A stretch of 64,000 nt of DNA. Origin: Bos javanicus (lineage: Eukaryota > Chordata > Mammalia > Artiodactyla > Bovidae). The notes beneath the pieces were generated by a model, which was not told where the DNA came from, searched no databases, and worked only from the letters and a program-made list of their open reading frames with translations. This document shows positions 21,560-33,008 of the stretch, piece by piece (positions within the stretch are counted from its first letter, which is position 1; every line of letters starts with the position of its first letter). The stretch is taken from the NCBI RefSeq assembly GCF_032452875.1, contig NC_083896.1:5518001-5582000 (forward strand). Direction: 5' to 3'. The translations under genes and the position numbers were made by a program.

Positions 21560-24500
21560 ATGGCAACAGGATCATACTTATCAGTAATTACCTTAAACGT
21601 AAATGGGTTGAATGCCCCAACCAAAAGACAAAGACTGGCTGAATGGATACAAAAACAAGACCCCTACATATGTTGTCCAAAAGAGACCCACCTCAAAACA
21701 GGGGACACATACAGACTGAAAGTGAAGGGCCGGAAAAAGATTTTCCATGAAGATAGGGACCAAAAGAAAGCAGGAGTAGCAATACTCATATCAGATAAAT
21801 AGACTTTAAAACAAAGGCTGTGAAAAGAGACAAAGATGGTCACTACATAATGATCAAAGGATCAAACTAAGAAGAAGATATAACAATTATAAATATATAT
21901 GCACCCAACATGGGAGCACCACAGTATGTAAGACAAATGCTAACAAGTATGAAACGAGAAATTAACAATAACACAATAATAGTCGGAGACTTTAATACCC
22001 CACTCACACCTATGGATAGATTAACTAAACAGAAAATTAACAAGGAAACACAAACTTTAAAGGATACAATAGACCAGTTAGACCTAATTGATATCTATAG
22101 GACATTCCATCCCAAAACAATGAATTTCACCTTTTTCTCAAGCGCACATGGAACCTTCTCCAGGATAGATCACATCCTGGGCCATAAATCTGGCCTTGGT
22201 AAATTCAAAACAATAGAAATCATTCCAAGCATCTTTTCTGACCACTATGCAGTAAGAATAGATCTCAATTACAGGAGAAAAACTATTAAAAATTCCAACA
22301 TATGGAGGCTGAACAACACGCTGCTGAATAACCAACAAATCACAGAAGAAACTGTAATCAAAAATCTTCCAGCAAACAAAAGCCCAGATCCAGGCGGTTT
22401 CACAGCTGAATTCCAGCAAAAATTTAGAGAAGAGCTAACACCTATCCTATTCAAACTCTTCCAGAAAATTGCAGAGGAAGGTAAACTTCCAAACTCATTC
22501 TATGAGGCCACCATCACCCTAATACCAAAACCTGACAAAGATCCCACACAAAAAAAGAAAACTACAGGCCAATATCACTGATGAACATAGATGCAAAAAT
22601 CCTTAACAAAATTCTAGCAATCAGAATCCAACAACACATTTAAAAGATCATACACCATGACCAAGTAGGCTTTATCCCAGGGATGCAAGGATTCTTCAAT
22701 ATCCGCAAATCAATCAATGTAATACACCACATTAACAAATTGAAAAATAAAAACCATATGATTATCTCAATAGATGCAGAGAAAGCCTTTGACAAAATTC
22801 AACATCCATTTATGATAAAAACTCTCAAGAAAGCAGGAATAGAAGGAACAGACGTCAACATAATAAAAGCTATATATGACAAACCCACAGCAAACATTAT
22901 CCTCAATGGTGAAAAGTTGAAAGCATTTCCTCTAAAGTCAGGAACAAGACAAGGGTGCCCACTTTCACCATTACTATTCAACATAGTGTTGGAAGTTTTG
23001 GCCACAGCAATCAGAGCAGAAAAAGAAATAAAAGGAATCCAAATTAGAAAAGAAGAAGTAAAACTCTCACTATTTGCACATTACATGATCCTCTACATAG
23101 AAAACCCTAAAGACTCCACCAGAAAATTACTAAAACTAATCAATGACTATAGTAAAGTTGCAGGATATAAAATCAACACACAGAAATCCCTTGCATTCCT
23201 ATACACTAATAATGAGAAAACAGAAAGAGAAATTAAGGAAACAATTCCATTCACCATTGCAATGGAAAGAATAAAATACTTAGGAATATATCTACCTAGA
23301 GAAACTAAAGACCTATACATAGAAAACTATAAAACACTGGTGAAAGAAATCAAAGAGGACACTAATAGATGGAGAAATATACCATGCTCATGGATTGGAA
23401 GTATCAATATAGTGAAAATGAGTATACTACCCAAAGCAATTTATAGATTCAATGCAATCCCTATCAGCTACCAATGGTATTCTTCACAGAGCTAGAACAA
23501 ATAATTTCACAATTTGTATGGAAATACAAAAAAACCTCGAATAGCCAAAGCTATCTTGAGAAAGAAGAATGGAACTGGAGGAATCAACCTACCTGACTTC
23601 AGGCACTACTACAAAGCCACAGTCATCAAGAGAGTATGGTACTGGCACAAAGACAGAAATATAGATCAATGGAACAAAATAGAAAGCCCAGAGATAAATC
23701 CACGCACATATGGACATCTTATTTTTGACAAAGGAGGCAAGAATATACAATGGATTAAAGACAATCTCTTTAACAAGTGGTGCTGGGAAATCTGGTCAAC
23801 CACTTGTAAAAGAATGAATCTAGAACACTTTCTAACACCATACACAAAAAGAAACTCAAAATGGATTAAAGATCTAAACGTAAGACCAGAAACTATAAAA
23901 CTCCTAGAGGAGAACATAGGCAAAACACTCTCTGACATACATCACAGCAGGATCCTCTATGACCCACCTCCCAGAATATTGGAAATAAAAGCAAAAATAA
24001 ACAAATGGGACCTAATTAACCTTAAAAGCTTCTGCACATCAAAGGAAACTATTAACAAGGTGAAAAGACAGCCTTCAGAATGGGAGAAAATAATAGCAAA
24101 TGAAGCAACTGACAAACAACTAATCTCAAAAATATACAAGCAACTCCTACAGCTCAACTCCAGAAAAATAAATGACCCAATCAAAAAATGGGCCAAAGAA
24201 CTAAATAGACATTTCTCCAAAGAAGACATACAGATGGCTAACAAACACATGGAAAGATGCTCAACATCACTCATTATCAGAGAAATGCAAATCGAAACCA
24301 CTATGAGGTACCATTTCACACCAGTCAGAATGGCTGCGATCCAAAAGTCTACAAGCAATAAATGCTGGAGAGGGTGTGGAGAAAAGGGAACCCTCTTACA
24401 CTGTTGGTGGGAATGCAAACTAGTACAGCCACTATGGAGAACAGTGTGGAGATTCCTTAAAAAACTGGAAATAGAACTGCCTTATGATCCAGCAACCCCA

Positions 24501-24650
24501 CTGCTGGGCATACACACTGAGGAAACCAGAAGGGAAAGAGACACGTGTACCCCAATGTTCATCACAGCACTGTTTATAATAGCCAGGACATGGAAGCAAC
24601 CTAGATGTCCATCAGCAGATGAATGGATAAGAAAGCTATGGTATGTATAA
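21560..24650 (+). pseudogene. L1 ORF2 (endonuclease + reverse transcriptase), broken
   Basis: Endonuclease starts at 21560 ('VITLNVNGLNAPTKRQRLAEW') and continues after a stop at 21910-22345 ('VGDFNTPLT', 'RIDHILGHK', 'FSDHYAVRIDLN'). A segment is missing after about 22350: the text jumps from the end of EN straight to 'TVIKNLPANKSPDPGGF', just before RT. RT is readable at 22683-23495 with 'SIDAEKAFDKIQHPFM', 'GTRQGCPLSPLLFNIVLE' and, in place of the usual FADD, 'FAHY' near 23080. A 2-nt loss near 23465 shifts frame again; the rest, with the C-terminal cysteine-rich region, reads at 23514-24650. It cannot supply active enzyme. Confidence 0.92.
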
Positions 24651-25137
24651 ACAATGGAGTATTACTCAGCCATTAAAAAGAATACATTTGAATCAGTTCT
24701 AATGAGGTGGATGAAACTGGAGCCTATTATACAGAGTGAAGTAAGCCAGAAAGAAAAACACCAATACAGTATACTAACACATATATATGGAATTTAGAAA
24801 GATGGTAACAATAACCCTGTGTACGAGACAGCATAAGAGACACTGATGTATAGAACAGTTTTATGGACTCTGTTGCAGAGGGAGAGGGTGGGAAGTTTTG
24901 GGAGAATGGCACTGAAACGTGTATAATATCATGTATGAAACGAGATGCCAGTCCAGGTTTGATGCACGATACTGGATGCTTGGGGCTAGTGCGCTTGGAC
25001 GACCCAGAGGGATGGTATGGGGAGGGAGGAGGGTTCAGGATGGGGAACACATGTATACCTGTGGCGTGTTCGTTTTCATATTTGGCAAAACTAATACAAC
25101 TTATAAAGTTTAAAAATAAAAATTAAATTTAAAAAAC

Positions 25138-25153
25138 GTATTACATTATTTTA
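25138..25153 (+). repeat. L1 target-site duplication, right copy
   Basis: Same 16 bp as 16055-16070. Confidence 0.9.
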
Positions 25154-25267
25154 AAAAGAAAAGCAATTGGTTGTATTCTATGAAATACTCCATAATAAAT
25201 TTTTATTAAAAGAAAATTTAATTAACAAACTTATACATTCAACATGATCATGCCATTTTATAAACAT

Positions 25268-26899
25268 ATTGCCATTCAGTTCAGTTCAGTTCAGTCACTC
25301 AGTTGTGTCCAACTCTTTGTGACGCCATGAATCATAGCATGCCAGGCCTGCCCATCCATCACCATCTCCTGGAGTTCACTCAAACTCATGTCCATCAAGT
25401 TGGTGATATCATCCAGCCATCTCATCCTCTGTCGTCCCCTTCTCCTCCTGCCTTCAACCCCTCCCAGCATCAGAGTCCTTTCCAATGAGTCAACTCTTCG
25501 CATGAGGTGGCCAAAGTACTGGAGTTTCAGCTTTAGCATCATTCCTTCCAAAGAAATCCCAGGGCTGATCTCCTTCAGAATAGACAAGTTGGATGTCCTT
25601 GCAGTCCAAGGGACTCTCAAGAGTCTTCTCCAAAACCACAGTTCAAAAGCATCAATTCTTCAGTGCTCAGCTTTCTTCACAGTCCAACTCTCACATCCAC
25701 ACATGACCTTAGGAAAAAGCATAGCACTGACTAGGTGGATCCTTGTTGGCAAAGTAATGTCTCTGCTTTTGAATATGCTATCCAGGTTGGTCATAACTTT
25801 TGTTTCAAGGAGTAAGCATCTTCTAATTCCATGCCTGCAGTCACCATCTGCAGTGACTTTGGAGCCCCCAAAAATAAAGTCTGACACTGTTTCCACTGTT
25901 TCCCCATCTATTTCCCATGAAGTGATGGGACCAGATGCCATGATCTTTGTTTTTTGAATGTTGAGCTTTAAGCCAACTTTTTCACTCTCCACTTTCACTT
26001 TCATCAAGAGGCTTTTTAGTTCCTCTTCACTTACTGCCATAAGAGTGGTGTCATCTGCATATCTGAGGTTATTGATATTTCTCCCGGCAATCTTGCTTCC
26101 AGCTTGTGTTTCTTCCAGTCCAGCGTTTCTCATGATGTACTCTGCATAGAAGTCAAATAAGCAGAGTGACAATATACAGCCTTGACATACTCCTTTTCCT
26201 ATTTGGAATCAGTCTGTTGTTCCATGTCCAGTTCTAACTGTTGCTTCCTGACCTGCATACAGGTTTCTCAAGAGGCAGGTCAGGTGGTCTGGTGTTCCCA
26301 TCTGTTTCAGAATTTTCCACAGTTTATTGTGATCCACACAGTCAAAGCCTTTGGCATAGTCAATAAAACAGAAATAGATGTTTTTTTTGGAACTCTCTTG
26401 CTTTTTCCACGATCCAGTGGATGTTGGCAATATGATCTCTGGTTCCTCTGCCTTTTCTAAAACCAGCTTGAACATCTGGAAGTTCACATATTGCTGAAGC
26501 CTGGATTGGAGAATTTTGAGCATTACTTTACTAACGTGTGAGATGAGTGCAATTATGTGATAGTTTGAGCATTCTTTGGCATTGCCTTTTTTTGGGGATT
26601 GGAATGAAAACTGACTTTTCCAGTCCTGTGGCCACTGCTGAGTTTTCCAAATTTGCTGGCATGTTGAGTGCAGCACTTTCACAGCATCATCTTTTAGGAT
26701 TTGAAATAGTTCAACTGGAATTCCATCATCTCCACTAGCTTTGTTCATAGTGATGCTAAGGCCCACTTGACTTCACATCCCAAGATGTCTGGCTCTAGGT
26801 GAGTGATCATACCATCGTGATTATCCTGGTCGTGAAGATCTTTTTTATACAGTTTTCCTGTGTATTCTTAGCACCTCTTCTTAATATCTTCTGCTTCTG
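25268..26899 (-). mobile_element. BovB LINE, antisense, 5' truncated; ends inside TRIM copy B
   Basis: Starts at the reversed TTCAG-rich terminus and runs through the RT domain. Minus-strand ORFs at 25660-26172 and 26209-26766 show 'NNLRYADDTTLM', 'GYSNYH'-type fingers, 'IPVELFQILKDDAVKVLHS' and 'FIDYAKGFDCVDHNKLW'. Compared with the BovB at 40770, similarity extends to 26899 and stops abruptly, where the SPRY exon of TRIM copy B begins. It therefore truncated or overwrote the 3' end of that gene. Confidence 0.88.
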
Positions 26900-27425
26900 A
26901 TTTCCTCAGAGGAGAAGGAAAAATAAATGGTCACAGAACCTGACATGCACAGAGATCCAAGGCAAAGGAAAGGCTTCAGAGGGGAGGAGAGGGAGGAAGG
27001 AAGGAAACTATATATGAAGGAACTCCTGAAAGCATCATAGCAGCTCACAGCTCCATTGTCATAATCCAGGAACACACCAATGCTACTCAGGGGCCTTTTC
27101 ACAAACTGAACTAAGGGTAGGGAATCGGTGAAGAGAATATAATGGTCATTCATCTTCTTAGAAAATAGAACAAATGCTTCTTCAGAATAAATATTGAAGT
27201 TAGTATCGCTTACCAAGATGTCCTTACTGACCCCCAGAATCCAGCTGGAGGACTGAGTCACAAAGACCTCCCAGTAATGCCTCCCAGGGGAAAAGGCCTG
27301 AGCTTCCCAGGACACAACACCCTCCACAACCCTGGATGCACCGTGGTCGTTATCTCTGAACATCACACTTGCATCATCGAGGATCGCATGGTGAATGGTC
27401 GTTGTCTGACTCAGAATGTTATCCA
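26881..27425 (-). CDS. TRIM copy B SPRY (B30.2) exon
   Basis: Acceptor CTTTCTGCAG precedes 27425; the exon starts in phase 1 and stays open to 26881. PRY/SPRY words: 'WEAQAFSPGRHYWEVFV', 'SSWILGVSKD', 'PLSSIGVFLDYDNGAVSCYD' and 'SSPLKPFLCLGS'. Most like TRIM64 among human relatives (from memory). The last codons (R-S-R-R-Y-stop) come from BovB DNA. Human relatives end soon after the 'PFFC' motif, so about 25 extra residues follow it here. Confidence 0.85.
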
Positions 27426-27507
27426 CTGCAGAAAGAGCAGAAATCAGGTTAGCAAGTGGGATTTCCAGGTCTCTGAGAGGCAGAAGGTAGAGTTCCCTAC
27501 CTAGTGA

Positions 27508-27540
27508 GTTGTGTGTGTGTGTGTGTGTTTTTTTTTTTTC
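27508..27540 (+). repeat. (TG)n and T-run microsatellite
   Basis: GTGTGTGTGTGTGTGTG followed by a T-run, within intron 5 of TRIM copy B. Copy D retains the flanking intron sequence without the repeat. Confidence 0.85.
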
Positions 27541-28204
27541 CCTTTTCCCTTCTCCAAGGAAACCCAAAGCAAAGATATCTCCAAAGGTCATGACATTTGA
27601 TAGAAATCCATAAATGAACAGCTTGAAAGCTTCTGAAAGGGTGTCTGGCTAACTTTGTTCACATATTCCTTGCCTTTTGATTGTTTTGAGGTTTATCTAA
27701 TAGCATTGCAGTTCTTCTACCTAGGCCACTTGTCGTTTTGTGCGTTTTGTGTTGTTTTGTGTCACTGCCTCCTGATTTTAGGGACAATAAATGTTCTTTG
27801 TACAATGGATAAAAAATGCACATGAAATGCAGAACACATTAAAATCCAGCAATGCCACATTTAACCTTCCAAAAGTGAAATAACCTGAATAAACACAATA
27901 TTGATGACTACTCTGAAACCTAAATATTCTGTCTCTTTGGAACCACATGAGCAACTAGCTTGCTCCCTTTTGCTTTGTCTATGTCAAATGTAACTAAACA
28001 TGTGTATATGACTTTGAATTTTCATTAAACTACAGGTTGGAAAGTCCACCTTTGATCTTTGCAATCCAACTACAGAGACAGAGAAGATGTAACAACTCTA
28101 GGAAGTTATGTACTACCATTATTTCAGAAAAATAACAATACAAATCACCTTCCTAGGAAGCTCTAAAGAAATGCAGTTCTGATCACCAAAGGGCTGACCC
28201 TTAC

Positions 28205-28302
28205 CTCTGAAGTTGTTAAGCATGTCCAGAATTCCAGAGACAGGCCAACAAGTGAGCTCTGGGTTCATGGGCTGAGGCTTCTGCATCTCTGCCAAGTCAG
28301 TC
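28205..28302 (-). CDS. TRIM copy B linker exon (98 nt)
   Basis: Bounded by acceptor TTGTTACAG and donor GTAAGG. Encodes 'TDLAEMQKPQPMNPEL' and the segment before SPRY, as in TRIM64. Same length as the matching part of the fused exon in copy C. Confidence 0.85.
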
Positions 28303-28749
28303 CTGTAACAAATGACACCCGTTACATTTCAAGGCCAAAGTGTAATCATGTGACCATTAAAAGAAAGTAGTTTTTAACCCAGGACATTTTGTTAGAATTC
28401 TCCAATTTGAGGTGAATTGTATATATAAAATATTCTACACAGTTGGGAATATAAAAATTTTACCATATCTTTTCCTAAATATAAATTATATCAAATTTCA
28501 ACTTCCTCATTGTTCTCAGACATTAGTCCAGTTTTCAACTCACTGAACCTCATTCCCTTCCTCTATTCCATCTCATGTAATACAAAGATCCTGGGCATTG
28601 TACAGAGAGAAAAAGTTCAGTCAGCAAGAGATTTCAGTCAGCAAGTTGTCATCAAGGATATATTCAGTGTCTACAGGGAAGAGGTCATTGAACCAGACCT
28701 GTTAGCTCTTGTCAGGTCAGCTAGGGTCTCTAATTGCAACCTGGTTAAG

Positions 28750-29030
28750 TCAGTCAGTCAGTTCAGTCGCTCAGTCATGTCTGACTCTTTGCGACCCCAT
28801 GATTTGCAGCACACCAGGCCTCCCTGTCCATCACCAACTCCCGGAGTTCACCCAAACTCATGTCCATCAAGTTGGCGATGCCATCCAGCCATCTCATCCT
28901 CTGTCATCCCCTTCTCCTCCTGCCCCCAATCCCTCCCAGCATCAGAGTCTTTTCCAATGAGTGAACTCTTCGCATGAGGTGGCCAAAGTATTGGAGTTTC
29001 AGCCTTAGCATCAGTCCTTCCAATCTGGTT
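28750..29030 (-). mobile_element. BovB 3' fragment, antisense
   Basis: Starts at the reversed CAGTTCAGTCGCTCAGTCATG terminus (in outline) and covers the reversed C-terminal 'LMRRV..LEK' region. It lies in intron 4 of TRIM copy B. Confidence 0.8.
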
Positions 29031-29593
29031 ACCTTAGTCCAAAAGGTCTTAACTTCTCAGTGGGCAGAGCAAAGCCACTCTGAGGTCCTGCCTACAAGGG
29101 AGCTTGCAATGATGAAAGACTGAGTCACTACTACTCCTCAGAATGAAAGCACAATTCCTCTTATTATTCTTAGGGAATTTGCCTCTTTCGGGCCATTTTT
29201 ACCTTCCAACTCACTGGGGTAGTATTTCCTCTATGAGATATTAGAAAATTCCTTCTAAAGTTTTATTGTGGTGAGGCTGGAGAGGATGGAGTGAGTGGGT
29301 AAAACATAGCCCAGAATGCCAGAATGTTTTCAGATATACTGATTTCAGCCAAATGAAAAAGAAAACTTTAGAGGCCAAGGATTCAAATTCTTCTGAAATA
29401 AAATAGAAAATAACCAAAAAGACAATATTGGTCATCTATATATGAAGGTTCTACTCCTATAGAATTATACAAGGATTAAATCTGTAAATTCTGGGTTGTT
29501 TATTTATGCATTTATTTATGTATTTTATAAGAAGTACTTCTGGGACAAAGCTATTTAAAGTATATATTAAATGTAGTAGTGTGTACTACATAT

Positions 29594-29865
29594 GGAGAAG
29601 GCAATGGCACCTCACTCCACTCCAATAATCTTGCCTAGAAAATCCCATGGAAGGAAGAGCCTCGTAGGCTGCAGTCCATGAGGTTGCTAAGCGTCATACA
29701 TGACTGAGCGACTTCACTTTCACTTTTGACTTTCATGCATTGAAGGAAATGACAACCCACTCCAGTGTTCTTGCCTGGAGAATCCCAGGAATGGGGGAGC
29801 CTGGTGGGAGGCCATCTATGAGGTCGCACAGAGTCGGACATGACTGAAGCAACTTAGCAATGTGT
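29594..29865 (+). mobile_element. BOV-A2 SINE
   Basis: Two monomers, GAGAAGGCAATGGCACC and 'GAAGGAAATGACAACCC', ending near GAAGCAACTTAGCA. In intron 4 of TRIM copy B. Confidence 0.85.
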
Positions 29866-30127
29866 ACATGTCAATATGAAATTCCCAATCTATCCATTTT
29901 CACAACCTTATCCCTGGTTCTGGATGGAAAACACTGAGAAAAAATTCCAGAAAGTAATATTGAATATTCCACAGGCCAAGGACCTATTTACATTGCATTT
30001 AACTTACATTGTATATGTTAGTTGTTATAAATTGTCTATAGATGACAAAATGTACTGGAGCATGCTTGTAAGTTAACTGCAAATACTATGGCATTTTGTA
30101 TAAGGAATCCTGCATCCTGGAATTTAG

Positions 30128-30131
30128 ATAC
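30128..30131 (+). repeat. Solo LTR target-site duplication, left copy (ATAC)
   Basis: ATAC here and at 30648-30651 flank the LTR at 30132-30647. Confidence 0.65.
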
Positions 30132-30647
30132 TGGGGAGGACCTGAAAACAATCTCCCATGCTGCTGTTAGGGGAAGCATGCTGACTGAAACTGCCCACCC
30201 TGGCCAGGCACCATACTAACCATTTGCATGAGTTGTTTTATGACAGGAGGCCCTGGTAAGGAACATAGAACTAATAAGCCACCACCAACCAGAAGAGTTT
30301 GGGAAAGTTCAAAAGGAGACACCACAAGTCCGACCACCCCCCAGAATCCTTCTCTCTGGCATCCATCTTGGCTGAACAGCGTGTGCACCACCAGGAAGGA
30401 CTCTGAGTCAGAATGACTGGCCAAAGACAACCCGGAAATGAGTTCCATCACCATAAACCCTGAGGCTGAAAGCCAGGTGACAGAGCAGTCCTCCTGGGTT
30501 CCCTTTCCCTCCTGCTCTCTGCCTCGGCGCCCTTCCTAAAAAAATCTCTTGCTTTGTCAGCACATGTGTCTCCTTGGATAATTCATTTCCAAGTGTTAGA
30601 CAAGAGCCTGCTTTAAGGCCCTGGAAGGGGTCCCCTTTCCTGCAACA
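30132..30647 (+). mobile_element. Solo LTR (516 bp), ERV1-like
   Basis: Begins TGGGGAGGACC, ends CCTGCAACA, with a 4-bp ATAC duplication on each side, the spacing typical of gammaretrovirus-like ERVs. Near the 3' end there is an A-run and 'TCTCTTGCTTTGTCAGCAC', as in R-U5 of such LTRs; orientation is inferred from that. The nearby small exon and intron of TRIM copy B continue on both sides, so it inserted in intron 4. Confidence 0.7.
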
Positions 30648-30730
30648 ATACTAAGGAATGACTGTGCATCCAGTTTATTAAAAAAGAGAACAACCGTTCT
30701 AGAATTCAAAAAGCATTAGTATATACTCAC

Positions 30731-30753
30731 GTTTGCAATATGTTTCCCAAGGC
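30731..30753 (-). CDS. TRIM copy B 23-nt micro-exon
   Basis: GCCTTGGGAAACATATTGC in outline, bounded by CGTTGCAG and GTGAGT. Encodes A-L-G-N-I-L-Q plus two bases; the counterpart in TRIM64-type genes is the short 'GNI'-bearing exon after the coiled coil. Confidence 0.8.
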
Positions 30754-31524
30754 CTGCAACGAGGGGAAAAAAAAAAAAAAACGGTCATGAGATTTCCATC
30801 CCTTCACTCAATAATATTGTTTTGCTACTTCTCTATTTCTTCTCTATTCTTTGTTCTATAAGATTGTTTTGCTAATTCTCTTCTAAGGCATACTCAGAAG
30901 ACATCTTAATAACTCACCCTAAGCTAAAACATGAGGGGCTCCCTTGGGGCACATTAAGGAAGGAAGGAGGTCAGAAGAGTGTGTAATGATGCAGCAACAC
31001 CTAGGATTCCATTATTACTAATTGCCAGGGCTATTCCAAAGGACGGAGCTCACCATTTAACAAAACAATTGAGTCAAAACAGGGAACCATATAAAACAAA
31101 TTAGAGTGAAATTGATGACTGTTCTAAAAATCTTGCCTAGAGAACAGGCAAAACTTCAATGTCTCCAGAAAATTTGGGATAATGGAGAGTGACAAAGATT
31201 TAGGGGAACACATATTGAGATTTACTCCAAGAATATTAACTTTCACCTGGTCACAGAATTTTTCTGATTTTGGATCATTGGTCTGGATAGTACTCCTGAT
31301 CACACTGAAAAATATAGTCATATTTTAGCTAGGAAATGGGCAAAAATCTTTCAAAGATTACCAGGATACAGTGAAATAAGTGATTAGACAAATATAATGA
31401 TAGGAGTCTACTGGCATCATACCCTAGCTGAGAGTAACAGTATATGCAGGTAATATTTCAGTGTCACAGCTGCTCATCTAGAAGAGTGTTTTTCTCTCTC
31501 TGAGACTGGACATTCCTTTCTCAC

Positions 31525-31755
31525 CTGGAGCAGCTCCGTGTCCAGCTTGTGGCACATCCCAGTCAGCTCTCCATACATTTCTCTCAGACTTTCTCTGTAC
31601 TGAGCCATTCTGAACACACTGTCCTTGAGTTGTAGACAAATATCCTTGGCTTCTTTCTTCAGGGCCTCCAGATGCAGTTTCTCCTCCCCCTGAAGCAACG
31701 GATGCATCCTCTAATATTCAAATTTAATCATCATCTTCCTTAAGGCCACATATTT
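31525..31755 (-). pseudogene. TRIM copy B coiled-coil exon (231 nt) with TAG
   Basis: Acceptor ATCCCCTCAG, donor CAG|GTGAGA. Carries 'LHLEALKKEAKDICLQL' and 'MCHKLDTELLQ'. Codon 15 is TAG (31711-31713); copy C has Q there. Confidence 0.85.
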
Positions 31756-32419
31756 CTGAGGGGATAGAGGATTCAAAGCATTGCTTATGTTTACATTAAA
31801 AAAAAAAATCAAATAACATTTCCTAGATGTCATCAAGAAATTTCTTGACAAACTGTTTGCCTCACATATCTTTCTATCCATGATTTCTCTGAATTCTAGT
31901 TTTTCCCTGTTTGAATCAAGCCATCTGAAGGGTCTGAAATTCTGCCCTCAGGAGGATTCTTCAGGGTCCTTACTCCATCAATTATTTCCTCTCTAATGTG
32001 GATCTTGTTTTCTGCTTGTTCCTTGCCATGATTTTTCTAAATATTCTTTAATGAGGTAAGTCTAATTTTGTACAGTTTTTAAAATATGCCCTCTTTTCCC
32101 CTTAGGTACTACTCTATTCCTCTTCTCTACTTGAGAGTAACATTGAGTGCAGTGTTGTATTATACTTCATTTCTGAGAAGTTTTAACCAAATCCTCAACA
32201 TTTGGCCTAGGAACACTTTTCATGCCGAGGTTTTCCCACGTACTAGCATTCCTTGAACTAGCATGTATTGGCCTGTTTCATTGTGATAACTGATAGGTCA
32301 TTTGAAACCACACCTTTTCAAGGGAAGAGATTAATATCCTTTAATGAGAATGTAAACAGGTCTAAAAGCCAGAAGTATATCAATATCTATACAAATAAAT
32401 AGTAACTTTTTCTTCTTAC

Positions 32420-32515
32420 CTTAAATGACCAAGTTTTTTAAGCTTCCTGATTCAGAATGGTGTCCATTTCTTTTCTTATTTTCCTGAAGAAGCCCATTCT
32501 TTTCAGGAATTTCTC
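32420..32515 (-). pseudogene. TRIM copy B first coiled-coil exon (96 nt) with TAA
   Basis: Acceptor ATATTTTGCAG (approximate context), donor AAG|GTAAGA. Encodes 'EKFLKRMGFFRKIRKEMD' then 'TILNQEA' and a stop TAA at 32438-32440. Copy C keeps an open frame with 'LNQEANKTQSFE'. Confidence 0.85.
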
Positions 32516-33008
32516 CTGCAAAATATCCATGGGATTTAGTGACATAGAAGATGAAAATGAAAATTTCATCCACCTATTCATGATCAAAGACAGCTGTTGG
32601 TTACACAGAAACCTTGAGTTAGAATGCTGTGGTCAGATTTTCCCACACTAATCTGCATCTAACGCTTGAATATTAGAGTGACAGAAGTGTATGCTAGAGA
32701 ATTGGGGAAACATTACAGATACTCAAATACATGTCCTAAGAAATTGAGACTCATATTTATATAGCTTTATTAGGAAAGCATCAAGCTCCCATCAGAAACC
32801 TGTGTCCCTGGCGCCACCCACCCCGGGATGCTGCGTTTCAACGTGCGGACAATTGGGCAACAACACTGAAAGGACACATTATATGTGAGGATCCACACTG
32901 AAAAATCCCACCTCCACTATCTCCATCCCATCACCATCATAGCATCCTCGTCTTCTTCTCTGACTTAGGAGCCTCTAGATCCCAAACTGCTCTAGAGGCA
33001 TCACCTAC

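Larger units (their letters stand above)
16071..25137 (+). mobile_element. Near full-length bovine-type L1 LINE
   Basis: A complete-ended element: 5' UTR (16071-~19394), ORF1, ORF2, 3' UTR and A-rich tail, bounded by a perfect 16-bp target-site duplication. It is interrupted by a 1290-bp solo LTR in ORF1 (19932-21221), so the L1 itself is about 7.8 kb. ORF1 and ORF2 are both broken by frameshifts, ORF2 has lost a segment between endonuclease and reverse transcriptase, and the RT active site is altered, so it is a dead copy. The complete 5' end shows it inserted without truncation. Confidence 0.93.
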
